From: Streptomyces sp. TRM70350
GTDB taxonomy: Bacteria; Actinomycetota; Actinomycetes; Streptomycetales; Streptomycetaceae
DNA length: 64,000 nucleotides
NCBI RefSeq assembly: GCF_019219825.1
Contig: NZ_JAHUXH010000008.1
Span: forward strand, 230,126 to 294,125
Direction: 5' to 3'
Shown here: positions 9,395-19,145 of the stretch, piece after piece
Numbering within the stretch: the stretch's first letter is position 1
Layout of the letters: every line of letters starts with the position of its first letter
Notes under the pieces: generated by a model
The model's database searches: none
Seen by the model: the letters and a program-made list of their open reading frames with translations, nothing else
What the model was told of the DNA's origin: nothing
Translations under genes and position numbers: made by a program

Positions 9395-10519
9395 GTGACT
9401 GAGATCGAGATCGGGCGCGGCAAGCGCGGCCGCCGGGCGTACGCCTTCGACGACATCGCCGTCGTCCCCAGCCGCCGTACGCGGGACCCGAAGGAGGTCT
9501 CGATCGCCTGGCAGATCGACGCCTACCGCTTCGAGCTGCCCTTCCTGGCCGCCCCCATGGACTCCGTCGTCTCCCCGGCCACGGCGATCCGCATCGGTGA
9601 GCTCGGCGGCCTCGGCGTGCTGAACCTCGAAGGCCTGTGGACGCGGTACGAGGACCCGCAGCCGCTGCTCGACGAGATCGTCGGCCTGCCGGTCGAGGCC
9701 GCCACCCGCCGCCTCCAGGAGATCTACGCCGCGCCGATCAAGGAGGAGCTGATCGGGCAGCGCATCAAGGAGGTGCGCGACTCGGGCGTGGTCACCGCGG
9801 CCGCGCTCTCCCCGCAGCGCACGGCGCAGTTCTCCAAGGCCGTGGTGGACGCGGGCGTGGACATCTTCGTCATCCGCGGTACGACCGTGTCGGCGGAGCA
9901 CGTCTCGTCCTCGCACGAGCCGCTGAACCTGAAGCAGTTCATCTACGAGCTCGACGTCCCGGTGATCGTCGGCGGCTGCGCCACCTACACCGCCGCCCTG
10001 CACCTGATGCGCAGTGGCGCGGCGGGCGTCCTGGTCGGCTTCGGCGGCGGCGCCGCGCACACCACACGCAACGTGCTCGGCATCCAGGTGCCGATGGCCA
10101 CCGCGGTGGCGGACGTGGCCGCCGCCCGCCGGGACTACATGGACGAGTCCGGCGGCCGCTATGTGCACGTGATCGCGGACGGCGGTGTCGGCTGGTCCGG
10201 CGACCTGCCCAAGGCGATCGCCTGCGGCGCCGACGCCGTGATGATGGGCTCCCCGCTCGCGCGCGCGACGGACGGCCCGGGCAAGGGCCACCACTGGGGC
10301 ATGGAGGCCGTCAACGAGGAACTGCCGCGCGGCAAGAAGGTCGACCTCGGCACGGTCGGCACCATCGAGGAGATCCTCACCGGCCCGTCCCACACCCCGG
10401 ACGGCTCGATGAACTTCTTCGGCGCCCTGCGCCGCGCCATGGCCACCACCGGCTACAGCGAGCTGAAGGAGTTCCAGCGGGTCGAGGTGACGGTGGCGGA
10501 CTCGCAGCACCGGCGGTAG
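9395..10519 (+). CDS. guaB3: GuaB3-family IMP dehydrogenase-like protein
   Basis: A 374-residue member of the IMPDH/GMPR barrel family without CBS domains, matching the GuaB3 proteins found next to guaB2 in actinobacteria. The phosphate-binding GG motifs and the ADGGVGWSGDLPKA segment are intact. The loop that aligns with GPGSICTTR of GuaB reads GGGAAHTTR, so the catalytic cysteine is replaced by His222. A standard IMPDH reaction through a thioimidate is therefore unlikely, and the biochemical role is unsettled. Start is GTG 9395 with AGGGAAAGG eight bases upstream. It is followed by a clear terminator. Confidence 0.93.
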   Translation: MTEIEIGRGKRGRRAYAFDDIAVVPSRRTRDPKEVSIAWQIDAYRFELPFLAAPMDSVVSPATAIRIGELGGLGVLNLEGLWTRYEDPQPLLDEIVGLPVEAATRRLQEIYAAPIKEELIGQRIKEVRDSGVVTAAALSPQRTAQFSKAVVDAGVDIFVIRGTTVSAEHVSSSHEPLNLKQFIYELDVPVIVGGCATYTAALHLMRSGAAGVLVGFGGGAAHTTRNVLGIQVPMATAVADVAAARRDYMDESGGRYVHVIADGGVGWSGDLPKAIACGADAVMMGSPLARATDGPGKGHHWGMEAVNEELPRGKKVDLGTVGTIEEILTGPSHTPDGSMNFFGALRRAMATTGYSELKEFQRVEVTVADSQHRR

Positions 10520-10535
10520 CCCTACGGCGGCGGAA

Positions 10536-10570
10536 GGGCCGGTCATCCCGGGTGGGTGACCGGCTCTTTT
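10536..10570 (+). terminator. Terminator after guaB3
   Basis: GGGCCGGTCA (10536-10545) pairs with TGACCGGCTC (10557-10566) around an 11-base loop and is followed by TTTT, a classic intrinsic terminator 17 bases after the guaB3 stop. Confidence 0.85.
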
Positions 10571-10679
10571 GCGTGCCGTGAGGCCCTTGTTGGGGGCACA
10601 TTGTGCGGGAGGGGGCGTGTGGTTGCGTCCAACGTGCTGCCCACCGGGCCAATGGGTGGCGTACTTCACCCGCTCCCCT

Positions 10680-11888
10680 TCACAACCGATGCGCCGCCCC
10701 CGTAGGCGTAGCCCCCCGCGTGTCCAGCAGCAGCTGTGCCTTCACCGACAGGCCCTGCAGGTCGTAGGTGCGGTGGTTCTGGAGCAGGATCGTGAGGTCG
10801 GCCTCGGCCGCCGCCTCGTAGAGGGAGTCGGCGCGGGGGACCGGGCGGTCGAGGATGCTCCAGGACGGGATGTGCGGGTCGTGGTAGCTGACGGCGGCGC
10901 CGAGTTCCATCAGACGGAACGCGATCTCCTGCGCCGGGGTGGCCTGCTGGTCGGCCAGGTCGGGCTTGTAGGTGACGCCGAGCAGCAGCACGCGCGCGCC
11001 GCGGGCCGACTTGCCGTGCTCGTTGAGGAGGGCGGCGGCGCGCTGGACGACGTACCGGGGCATCCGGCTGTTGACCTGCTGGGCCAGTTCCACCATGCGC
11101 AGGCCGCGGCCCGCGCGGCCGGTCAGGTCCTGCGGGACGGCGTGGCCGCCGACGCCGGGGCCGGGGCGGAAGGCCTGGAAGCCGAACGGCTTGGTCTCCG
11201 CGCAGCGGATGACGTCCCACAGGTCGACGCCCAAGTCATGGCACAGGACGGCCATTTCGTTGACCAGGGCGATGTTGACGTGCCGGTAGTTGGTCTCCAG
11301 GAGCTGCACGGTCTCGGCCTCGCGGGGGCCACGCGCGCGTACGACCTTGTCGGTGAGGCGGCCGTAGAAGGCGGCGGCCGACTCGGTGCAGGCGGGCGTG
11401 AGGCCGCCGATCACCTTGGGCGTGTTGGCGGGGATGAAGTCGCGGTTGCCGGGGTCGACGCGGCTGGGCGAGTAGGCGAGGTGGAAGTCGCGGCCGGCGC
11501 GCAGCCGTGAGACCTCTTCGAGCAGCGGGCGGAGGAATTCCTCGGTCGTGCCCGGGTACACGGGCGACTCCAGGATGACCGTGGTGTGCGGGCGCAGTCG
11601 TGCGGCCAGGGTGCGGGCAGCCGCCTCCACCTGGCTCAGGTCCAGCCCGCCGTCCGTGCTTCTGGCGGTCGGGGCGCAGATGACCGCGGTGCGCACCCGG
11701 CCGAGTTCGCTCGGGCCCGCGGCGTGCCGGAAGCCCCCCGAGAGCATCCGGCGCAGTTCGGCGGGGCTGAGCGAGCCGGGCTCGGGACCGGTCTTGTAGC
11801 CGACGGTGGGGATACCGGCGGCGACAGCGGCCTGGGCCAGCGGCAGGCCGAGCGGGCCGAGTCCGATGACGGCGAGATCTGCGGGCAT
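10680..11888 (-). CDS. Nucleotide-sugar dehydrogenase homologue lacking catalytic residues
   Basis: A 402-residue member of the UDP-glucose/GDP-mannose dehydrogenase family, closest in motif pattern to the UDP-N-acetylmannosamine dehydrogenases. The N-terminal Rossmann motif GLGPLGLP (9-16), the VYPGTTEE segment (110-117) and the dimer helix are present. Two residues essential to the two-step oxidation are absent: the KLLEN-type lysine is Gln195 (TVQLLETN), and the cysteine of GVGGHC is Ala250 (GVGGHAVPQD). It may be inactive, or stop at the aldehyde. ATG 11888 is chosen; an ATG 16 codons earlier is in frame. Divergent from glpD, with no other sugar genes near. Confidence 0.82.
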   Translation of the reverse strand: MPADLAVIGLGPLGLPLAQAAVAAGIPTVGYKTGPEPGSLSPAELRRMLSGGFRHAAGPSELGRVRTAVICAPTARSTDGGLDLSQVEAAARTLAARLRPHTTVILESPVYPGTTEEFLRPLLEEVSRLRAGRDFHLAYSPSRVDPGNRDFIPANTPKVIGGLTPACTESAAAFYGRLTDKVVRARGPREAETVQLLETNYRHVNIALVNEMAVLCHDLGVDLWDVIRCAETKPFGFQAFRPGPGVGGHAVPQDLTGRAGRGLRMVELAQQVNSRMPRYVVQRAAALLNEHGKSARGARVLLLGVTYKPDLADQQATPAQEIAFRLMELGAAVSYHDPHIPSWSILDRPVPRADSLYEAAAEADLTILLQNHRTYDLQGLSVKAQLLLDTRGATPTGAAHRL

Positions 11889-12185
11889 GGCGTGGTGGCC
11901 GTCCTTCCCAGTAACCGAAGCGGGACAGGTGCGCAAGCCCTGTGGACAGGATGAGCCAGCGCAATGTCACACTAGGAGTAAATATGACCGTTTTGCGGTA
12001 TTGCCCGCGCCCGTGTCCGCGCTCGTGTCCCGTCCTGGCCGCCGGTGTCCGTACTGGTTATCCACAGGCTGGAGGTGTGTGGTGGCTGAAGTCGGACGAC
12101 ACGGTCAGACTTTGAGCGTGGGGGATGTGGACCGGGTCTCGCCCGAGGGGTGTGGCCTGCGCGAGGCGATGAGCGGGAGGCAGCG

Positions 12186-13892
12186 GTGAGGACAGGGACA
12201 CTGGGGCCGGCGCAGCGCGCCGTGTCGCTCGCGGCGATGGCCGAGCGGGAGCTGGACGTGCTGGTCGTGGGCGGTGGAGTGGTCGGCGCGGGCACCGCGC
12301 TGGACGCCGTGACCCGCGGCCTGTCGACGGGCCTGGTCGAGGCGCGTGACTGGGCGTCGGGCACGTCGAGCCGGTCCAGCAAGCTGATCCACGGCGGTCT
12401 GCGCTATCTGGAGATGCTCGACTTCTCCCTCGTCCGCGAGGCGCTGAAGGAGCGCGGCCTGCTGCTGGAGCGGCTGGCCCCGCATCTGGTGAAACCGGTG
12501 CCCTTCCTCTACCCCTTGCAGCACAAGGGCTGGGAGCGGCTGTACGCCGGTTCGGGCGTGGCGCTCTACGACGCCATGTCGATGGCCCGCGGGCACGGAC
12601 GCGGCCTGCCGATACACCGGCACCTGAGCCGCCGTCAGGCACTGCGTGTGGCACCGGCGCTGAAGAAGGACGCGCTGGTCGGCGCGTTGCAGTACTACGA
12701 CGCCCAGATGGACGACGCCCGCTTCGTCGCCACGCTGGTGCGCACGGCGGTGTCGTACGGGGCGAAGGCGGCCAACCGCGCACGGGTGACCGGTTTCCTG
12801 CGCGAGGGCGAGCGGGTGGTCGGGGCCCGGGTGCAGGACGTCGAGGGCGGCGGGGAGTACGAGATCCACGCCAAACAGATCGTCAACGCGACCGGCGTGT
12901 GGACGGACGACACGCAGGCCATGGTGGGGGAGCGGGGGCAGTTCCACGTCCGGGCGTCCAAGGGCATCCACCTGGTCGTGCCGAAGGACCGCATCCACTC
13001 CACCACCGGGCTGATCCTGCGCACCGAAAAATCCGTGCTGTTCGTCATCCCCTGGGGCCGGCACTGGATCATCGGCACCACCGACACCGACTGGGACCTC
13101 GACAAGGCGCACCCCGCCGCGTCCAGCGCCGACATCGACTATCTGCTGGAGCATGTGAACTCGGTGCTCGCGGTGCCGCTGACACGGGACGACGTCGAGG
13201 GTGTGTACGCCGGTCTGCGGCCGCTGCTCGCCGGGGAGTCGGACGCCACCAGCAAGCTGTCCCGCGAGCACACCGTCGCGCACCCGGTGCCGGGGCTGGT
13301 CGTGGTGGCGGGCGGCAAGTACACGACGTACCGGGTGATGGCCAAGGACGCGGTGGACGAGGCGGTGCACGGCCTCGATCTGCGGGTCGCCGAGTGCGTC
13401 ACCGAGGACATACCGCTGCTCGGCGCGGAGGGATACCGGGCGCTGTGGAACGCGCGGGCGCGGACAGCGGCGCGCACCGGCCTCCATGTGGTGCGCGTGG
13501 AGCACCTGCTGAACCGGTACGGGTCACTGTCGGAGGAGCTGTTCGAACTCATCGCCGACAACTCCTCACTGGGCGAGCCGCTCACCGGCGCCGACGACTA
13601 TCTGCGCGCCGAGATCGTGTACGCCGCCTCGCACGAGGGCGCCCGGCACCTGGACGACGTCCTGACGCGGCGCACCCGCATCTCCATCGAGACCTTCGAC
13701 CGGGGCACCCGCTGCGCCCGTGAGGCCGCCGAGTTGATGGCGCCGGTGCTCGGCTGGGACAAGGACCGGATCGAGCGGGAGGTCCAGCACTACGAGAAGC
13801 GGGTGGAGGCCGAGCGGGAGTCGCAGCGCCAGCCGGACGACCTGACGGCGGACGCGGCCAGACTGGGGGCGCCGGACATCGTGCCGTTGTAG
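12186..13892 (+). CDS. glpD: Glycerol-3-phosphate dehydrogenase (FAD)
   Basis: A 568-residue aerobic glycerol-3-phosphate dehydrogenase, feeding electrons from glycerol 3-phosphate to quinone at the membrane and yielding dihydroxyacetone phosphate. The FAD motif GGGVVGAG is at 29-36 and the family signature GTSSRSSKLIHGG near 59-71; the C-terminal GlpD cap domain is complete. Length is normal. The start GTG 12186 has GGGAGG five bases before it; the frame is open to 12150. The 297 bp upstream separates it from the divergent dehydrogenase homologue and should hold both promoters. No glpF/glpK genes adjoin it. Confidence 0.95.
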   Translation: MRTGTLGPAQRAVSLAAMAERELDVLVVGGGVVGAGTALDAVTRGLSTGLVEARDWASGTSSRSSKLIHGGLRYLEMLDFSLVREALKERGLLLERLAPHLVKPVPFLYPLQHKGWERLYAGSGVALYDAMSMARGHGRGLPIHRHLSRRQALRVAPALKKDALVGALQYYDAQMDDARFVATLVRTAVSYGAKAANRARVTGFLREGERVVGARVQDVEGGGEYEIHAKQIVNATGVWTDDTQAMVGERGQFHVRASKGIHLVVPKDRIHSTTGLILRTEKSVLFVIPWGRHWIIGTTDTDWDLDKAHPAASSADIDYLLEHVNSVLAVPLTRDDVEGVYAGLRPLLAGESDATSKLSREHTVAHPVPGLVVVAGGKYTTYRVMAKDAVDEAVHGLDLRVAECVTEDIPLLGAEGYRALWNARARTAARTGLHVVRVEHLLNRYGSLSEELFELIADNSSLGEPLTGADDYLRAEIVYAASHEGARHLDDVLTRRTRISIETFDRGTRCAREAAELMAPVLGWDKDRIEREVQHYEKRVEAERESQRQPDDLTADAARLGAPDIVPL

Positions 13893-13977
13893 GAGCGTGG
13901 GGACACCCTGGGCGTGAGCCGCTTGTCGGGTGAGGGACAATGGAGGCTCTGTCAGGGCGGGTTGCATGAGGGGACGC

Positions 13978-15960
13978 ATGTCGGAGGCGGAGCGGGCGGG
14001 GACATCCCGTCAGGACACTCGTCAGGACAAGAGCGAGCGTCTTCTCGCCGGGCGGTATCGGCTGGGGGACGTGCTCGGCCGCGGCGGCATGGGCACGGTG
14101 TGGCGTGCCGAGGACGAGACCCTCGGCCGGACGGTCGCCGTCAAGGAACTGCGGTTCCCGGCCAACATCGACGAGGACGAGAAGCGCCGACTCATCACGC
14201 GCACCCTGCGCGAGGCCAAGGCCATCGCGCGGATCCGCAACACCAGCGCGGTGACGGTCTTCGACGTGGTCGACGAGGACGACCGGCCGTGGATCGTGAT
14301 GGAACTCGTCGAGGGCAAGTCCCTCGCCGAGGTCATCCGTGAGGACGGCGTGCTGCAGCCCCGGCGCGCCGCCGAAGTCGGCCTCGCCGTCCTCGACGTG
14401 CTGCGCTCCGCGCACCGCGAGGGCATCCTGCACCGCGATGTGAAGCCGTCGAACGTGCTGATCGCCGAGGACGGCCGGGTCGTGCTCACCGACTTCGGCA
14501 TCGCCCAGGTCGAGGGCGACCCGTCCATCACCTCCACGGGCATGCTCGTCGGCGCGCCCTCCTACATCTCTCCGGAGCGCGCTCGCGGCCACAAGCCCGG
14601 CCCGGCCGCCGACCTGTGGTCGCTCGGCGGTCTGCTGTACGCGGCGGTCGAGGGCGTCCCGCCGTACGACAAGGGCTCCGCGATCGCCACCCTCACCGCG
14701 GTGATGACCGAGTCGCTGGAGGAGCCGAAGAACGCCGGTCCGCTCAAGGACGTCATCCACGGGCTGCTCACCAAGGACCCCCAGATGCGCCTCGACGACG
14801 CCGGCGCCCGCGCCATGCTCAAGGCCGTGATCGACGCACCCGACCGGAAGACGGCCGAGCCGGCGGACGCGACCAAGGTCGTACCGCTGCCCCCGCAGCC
14901 GGACATGCCTGTGAGGGGCGGGGGTTCGGCGGGCGGCGCGGGCCGGGAAGGTGCAGACCGGCTGCGCGGGGCGCTGCGGTCGGCTCGCAAGGCGGCCGTG
15001 GCGACGGGTGCGGCGGCGGGGCCCCGTACGACGTCCGGGACCGGGGGCGGTTCGGGCGCAGACGCGGGGCGTACGACCTCTGTGGCGGCGTCGGACTCCG
15101 GTGCGCAGGGCGCCAACGGCGCGTCGGGCGGCCGGAGTTCCGGTTGGCCCGTGATGACGCCGCCGGACCTGCCGCCGCGGCCGGTGCCGAGGGCGCCGCT
15201 CACCGATGTGGTGCCCCGGCGGACGCTGGTGGTCGTCGCGGTGGTCGTGGTGCTCGCCGTGCTCGGTGTCGTGCTGGCCGTGGCGCTCAACTCGGGCGAC
15301 GACGGGTCCAGCCAGTCCCAGGGCGGGGGCGACAAGACGGCCGCCGAGGCGAGCAGGAGCGCCGACACCAAGTCCGACGGCGGTGGGATCCACACGGACG
15401 GTACGGCGTCGGCCTCGACGGGGTCCGCGCCGGGCAACACACCCAGCGCGAGTGGCGGGGCGGCGGCCGGGGACGGCGACGAGGAGTCGGACAGCTCCTC
15501 GGACGGGCAGGATCCCTCGGACGGCACCGCCGCGGACGAGACGTACCAGGGCGGCCAGGGCTACTCCATAGGACTGCCCAAGGGCTGGAAGTACGGGTCG
15601 TCGGACGCGGCGGGTGACCGGTTCACCGGGCCCGATGGGCAGAAGCTGCTGATCGCCTGGACCTCCACGCCCAAGGACGATCCCGTCCGGGACTGGAAGA
15701 ACCAGGAGCGCTCCATGACGCGCTCGCAGTACGACCGGATCCGGATAGTGGAGGTGGACTACCGCGGCTGGAAAACGGCCGACTGGGAGTTCACCTATGT
15801 CGACAGGGGCACGAAGTACCGGACGATCGACCGCGGGTTCGTCGTCAACGACCATCAGGGCTATGCGTTGATGTACACGGCGAAGGCCGCCGCGTGGGAC
15901 GGCGAGTTGCGCAGGTCCACGTGGCGGACGCTGACCGGCACCTTCAAGCCGAAGGCTTGA
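13978..15960 (+). CDS. Membrane Ser/Thr protein kinase 1 with external domain
   Basis: A 660-residue Hanks-type kinase, the first of six consecutive kinase genes. The cytoplasmic kinase domain (about 24-290) is complete: GRGGMG 34-39, Lys56, HRD Asp154, DFG Asp172, SPE 198-200. A Gly/Ser-rich linker, one transmembrane helix (about 414-437) and an acidic Ser/Gly-rich spacer lead to an outside domain of about 140 residues starting near YSIGLPKGW. No PASTA repeats, so it is not the PknB cell-division kinase. Related outside domains occur in the neighbouring kinases, suggesting shared ligands. ATG 13978 has AGGGGA six bases before it; an in-frame ATG at 13966 is possible. Confidence 0.93.
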   Translation: MSEAERAGTSRQDTRQDKSERLLAGRYRLGDVLGRGGMGTVWRAEDETLGRTVAVKELRFPANIDEDEKRRLITRTLREAKAIARIRNTSAVTVFDVVDEDDRPWIVMELVEGKSLAEVIREDGVLQPRRAAEVGLAVLDVLRSAHREGILHRDVKPSNVLIAEDGRVVLTDFGIAQVEGDPSITSTGMLVGAPSYISPERARGHKPGPAADLWSLGGLLYAAVEGVPPYDKGSAIATLTAVMTESLEEPKNAGPLKDVIHGLLTKDPQMRLDDAGARAMLKAVIDAPDRKTAEPADATKVVPLPPQPDMPVRGGGSAGGAGREGADRLRGALRSARKAAVATGAAAGPRTTSGTGGGSGADAGRTTSVAASDSGAQGANGASGGRSSGWPVMTPPDLPPRPVPRAPLTDVVPRRTLVVVAVVVVLAVLGVVLAVALNSGDDGSSQSQGGGDKTAAEASRSADTKSDGGGIHTDGTASASTGSAPGNTPSASGGAAAGDGDEESDSSSDGQDPSDGTAADETYQGGQGYSIGLPKGWKYGSSDAAGDRFTGPDGQKLLIAWTSTPKDDPVRDWKNQERSMTRSQYDRIRIVEVDYRGWKTADWEFTYVDRGTKYRTIDRGFVVNDHQGYALMYTAKAAAWDGELRRSTWRTLTGTFKPKA

Positions 15961-16163
15961 TCGGGCCGGGGAGCGGGTTCGGGACATCAGGTCCCGTGAG
16001 GTCTCATGAGATGCCGTGAGATCCTGTGAGATCTTCCCATCCCTCCGTGCGGGTTGCCTCAGGCACGTATCGTGAGTGGTTGCGAACCGTACGCATCGGG
16101 AACGCATCCGGAACGGGGCGCCACACGAACGGAATTGACCACCGGGCGGCCGGGGGAGGCAAC

Positions 16164-19145
16164 GTGGACGACTATGCGGGGCGGGTACTCGCCGACCGCT
16201 ACCGCCTGCCGCTGCCGCCCTCCGACGAGTACGAACTCACGGAGAGCCGGGCCTTCGACACCTACAGCGGGCAGGAAGTCCTGGTGCGGCAGGTGCCGTT
16301 GCCGGAGGTCGTCGAGGCGGAGGTGCTCGACGCGGAGGGACTGCCCGAGGGGTTCACGGCGCGTGACCGTGCGGCGCGGCGGCCCTCGACCGGGCGGGCG
16401 GGGGCGGTGCGACGGCCCACGGATCCTGCGGTACGGCGTGCGGTGGAGGCCGCCCAGGCGGCTGCCGCGATCCCGGATCATCCGCGGCTCGACCAGGTCT
16501 TCGACGTGTTCGCCGAGGGCGGGTCGCTGTGGGTGGTGAGCGAGCTGGTGGCCGCGCGACCGCTGGCCGCGCTGCTCGCCGAGCAGCCGCTGACGCCGTA
16601 CCGGGCGGCCGAGGTCGCCTCCGACGTGCTGATGGCGCTGCGGGTGCTGCACGCGCACGGCTGGGTGCATCGGAACATCACCGCGCGGACGGTGCTGGTC
16701 TGCGACGACGGGCGGGTCATGCTGACCGGCCTGGCGGTGGGGGCGGCGGAGGAGGCGTTGTGCGGGTACGACCCGGTGCCCGCACCTCTGTACGACGACG
16801 GTGGTGACGGCGGTGGGGCTGCTGAAGGGGTGGGGACGTTCGGGGCGGCTGAAGGCCGTGGGCTGAACGGCGTGAGCGGCCCCGGCGCCGGTGGTCTCAG
16901 TGGCGGCGATCCCGAGGCCGCCCGGCGGGCGGCCATCGAGGCGCGGGCGGCCGGGGGGCTGCCGGTGCCCGGGGGGGACGCTGCGGGTGGAGGCTCGGCC
17001 GGGTCGGCCCGCAGGGCGCAGCAGGAGTCCGGCGGGGACGTCCGGGCGGCGCGGGCCGGGGCGATCGCCGCGTACCGGGCGGGGGCACGGGCCGCCGCAC
17101 GGGTCCAGGAAGCCCAACAGGGCGGGCACGCTGCGCTGCCCGGCGCCCGCCCCGCATCCGAGGGCGGCACAGAGCAGCGCGGACCCGAGAGCAGCCCACC
17201 GGGTCGGATAGCCGACCCGTACGGCGTACGCGGCACGCCCTGGCATGGCGCGGGGCCGCGCAACACCGGCTCCGGGCACAACGGGCAGTCCCAGGCCAAC
17301 GGCGTGGCCCAGCCGGGCTCGCCCGACGGCCCCGGTCTGGACCAGCCGGGCGTGCCGCCGCACGGCCCCGGCCCTGCCCAGCCGGGCGTATCGCCGCACG
17401 GCCCTGGTTTTGCCCAGCCGGGCGTGCCGTCCCACGGCCCTGGTCTTGCGCAGCCGGGCGTGCCGTCCCACGGCCCCGGTCTCGCCCAGCCGGGCTCGCC
17501 CCACGGCAACGCCCTCGCCCAGCCCGGCGTGCCGCCGCACGGCCCTGGTCTTGCGCAGCCGGGCGTGCCGTCCCACGGCCCCGGTCTCGCCCAGCCGGGC
17601 TCGCCCCACGGCAACGCCCTCGCCCAGCCCGGCTCGCCCCACGGCAACGCCCTCGCCCAGCCCGGCGTATCGCCGCACGGCCCCGGCCCCGCCCAGCCCG
17701 GCGTATCGCCCCACGGCCCCAGCCTCACCCGACCCGGCGTGCCCCCCCAAGCCGACGGCCTCGCCCGACCCGGCATTCAGCCCCCCGCGCGCGGCAGCGG
17801 TGTCGTTCGTCCCGCCGTGTCCGTCCCTGCTCAGGAGGCGGCACGCCCAGCCCGTACCGGCACCCGCTGGGACGACCTCGTGGCCGGAAGCCCCGCGGCC
17901 CGCCGCGGCCCCGCGACCGCCTTGGCGGCGGAGCGGGCGCGGCAGGCGCGGATGGCTGTGGTGGGGCCCGTGACCGAGCGGTGGGCGCCTGAGCAGGCCG
18001 GACCAGTGCACGAGAACTGGCAGCTCGCACCGCCCATCGGCCCCGCCACCGACCTGTGGGCGCTGGGGGCGCTGCTCTTCCGGGCCGTACAGGGGCATGC
18101 GCCCTACCCGGAGGAGTCGACGGCGGAGCTGGTGCAGTTGGTGTGCGCCGAGCCGCCCGCCTTCGCCGAGGAGTGCGGGCCGCTGCGGCCGGTCGTGGAG
18201 TCGCTGCTGCGTCAGGACCCCACCGAGCGGCTCGACTTCGAGGAACTGCGCGGCTGGCTGCGTTCGCTGGTGCGGTCCGCGCCCGAGCCGGAGGCGGGCG
18301 TGCATGTCGTCCCGGCGCCGCCGCCCGACGCGAGCCGACTGCCGATCGTGCGCCGCAAGGGCGAGCTGGTGCGCAGGCGGCGTGCCGGGCTGCCCGCGCG
18401 GCACGGGCGGCACAAGCGGGGGAAGGAGAGGACGCGTTCGCCACGCAGCCTCGGCCGCACCCTGCTCCTGCTGATACTGCTCGCGCTGGCGGGTGCGATC
18501 GCGTACGCCATGCTGTTCATGCCGAAGGCCGACCGGACCGGCGAGGGCAGCGGCAGCGGTGCGACCCCCGGCCGGACCGGCGCCGCCGGGCAGGTCAGCC
18601 AGGCGCCCGCGCCGACGCCGGAGGCGAGCAGCGAGCCGCGCCCCGACCAGAACTCGCCGGACGACGACCCGACCGGGACGCAGACCGAGGTCGCCGACGG
18701 CTTCACCCTGCACGACGACCCGGAGGGCTTCCGGGTCGCCGTCGCCGAGGGCTGGCAGCGCGCGCCCAAGAACGGCAGCGGGCAGGTCGTCTACTCCCAG
18801 GGCGACTTCGAGCTGATCGTCGTACCGGGAAGGGACAGCGCGGAGGAGTACGGCAGCGATCCGATGACGTACCAGAAGGAGCGGGAGCCCGAGCTGCGGC
18901 CGTACCGGGAGTCCAGCTGGGCCACCTCCACCGGTCTGAAGACCATCGAGGTGGGCGGGCGGACCATGGCCGAGGGGCAGTTCACCTGGAGTGACGACGA
19001 CGGCCGCGACCTGTTCGTGCGCAACCTCGCGATGCTGCTCGACGGGCGCTACCACGTGCTCCAGGTGCGCGGACCGGAGGCCGAGCGGGACGAGGTGACC
19101 CGGCTGTACGAGCAGGCGGCGGCCACCTACCAGGCCACCGGCTGA
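16164..19145 (+). CDS. Membrane pseudokinase with long repeat insertion
   Basis: A 993-residue kinase-like protein that should not phosphorylate. There is no glycine loop, the VAIK lysine is Arg42 (VLVRQV), HRD reads HRN (169-171) and DFG reads TGL (188-190). The kinase fold is split: the N-lobe and first part of the C-lobe occupy 1-195, and the remaining C-lobe resumes at TDLWALGALL near residue 628. Between them lie about 430 residues of low complexity, including Pro/Gly-rich 11-12 residue repeats. A basic stretch, one transmembrane helix (about 765-787) and an outside domain follow. Start GTG 16164 has GGGGGAGG four bases before. Probably a scaffold or regulator for the adjacent active kinases. 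Confidence 0.88.
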   Translation: MDDYAGRVLADRYRLPLPPSDEYELTESRAFDTYSGQEVLVRQVPLPEVVEAEVLDAEGLPEGFTARDRAARRPSTGRAGAVRRPTDPAVRRAVEAAQAAAAIPDHPRLDQVFDVFAEGGSLWVVSELVAARPLAALLAEQPLTPYRAAEVASDVLMALRVLHAHGWVHRNITARTVLVCDDGRVMLTGLAVGAAEEALCGYDPVPAPLYDDGGDGGGAAEGVGTFGAAEGRGLNGVSGPGAGGLSGGDPEAARRAAIEARAAGGLPVPGGDAAGGGSAGSARRAQQESGGDVRAARAGAIAAYRAGARAAARVQEAQQGGHAALPGARPASEGGTEQRGPESSPPGRIADPYGVRGTPWHGAGPRNTGSGHNGQSQANGVAQPGSPDGPGLDQPGVPPHGPGPAQPGVSPHGPGFAQPGVPSHGPGLAQPGVPSHGPGLAQPGSPHGNALAQPGVPPHGPGLAQPGVPSHGPGLAQPGSPHGNALAQPGSPHGNALAQPGVSPHGPGPAQPGVSPHGPSLTRPGVPPQADGLARPGIQPPARGSGVVRPAVSVPAQEAARPARTGTRWDDLVAGSPAARRGPATALAAERARQARMAVVGPVTERWAPEQAGPVHENWQLAPPIGPATDLWALGALLFRAVQGHAPYPEESTAELVQLVCAEPPAFAEECGPLRPVVESLLRQDPTERLDFEELRGWLRSLVRSAPEPEAGVHVVPAPPPDASRLPIVRRKGELVRRRRAGLPARHGRHKRGKERTRSPRSLGRTLLLLILLALAGAIAYAMLFMPKADRTGEGSGSGATPGRTGAAGQVSQAPAPTPEASSEPRPDQNSPDDDPTGTQTEVADGFTLHDDPEGFRVAVAEGWQRAPKNGSGQVVYSQGDFELIVVPGRDSAEEYGSDPMTYQKEREPELRPYRESSWATSTGLKTIEVGGRTMAEGQFTWSDDDGRDLFVRNLAMLLDGRYHVLQVRGPEAERDEVTRLYEQAAATYQATG
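17311..17790 (+). repeat. 33/36-bp repeats inside the pseudokinase gene
   Basis: About a dozen in-frame units of 36 or 33 bases encode PGVPSHGPGLAQ-like 12-mers and PGSPHGNALAQ-like 11-mers. Central copies are nearly identical in DNA, a sign of recent slippage or unequal exchange; the copy number should vary between strains. Confidence 0.9.
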
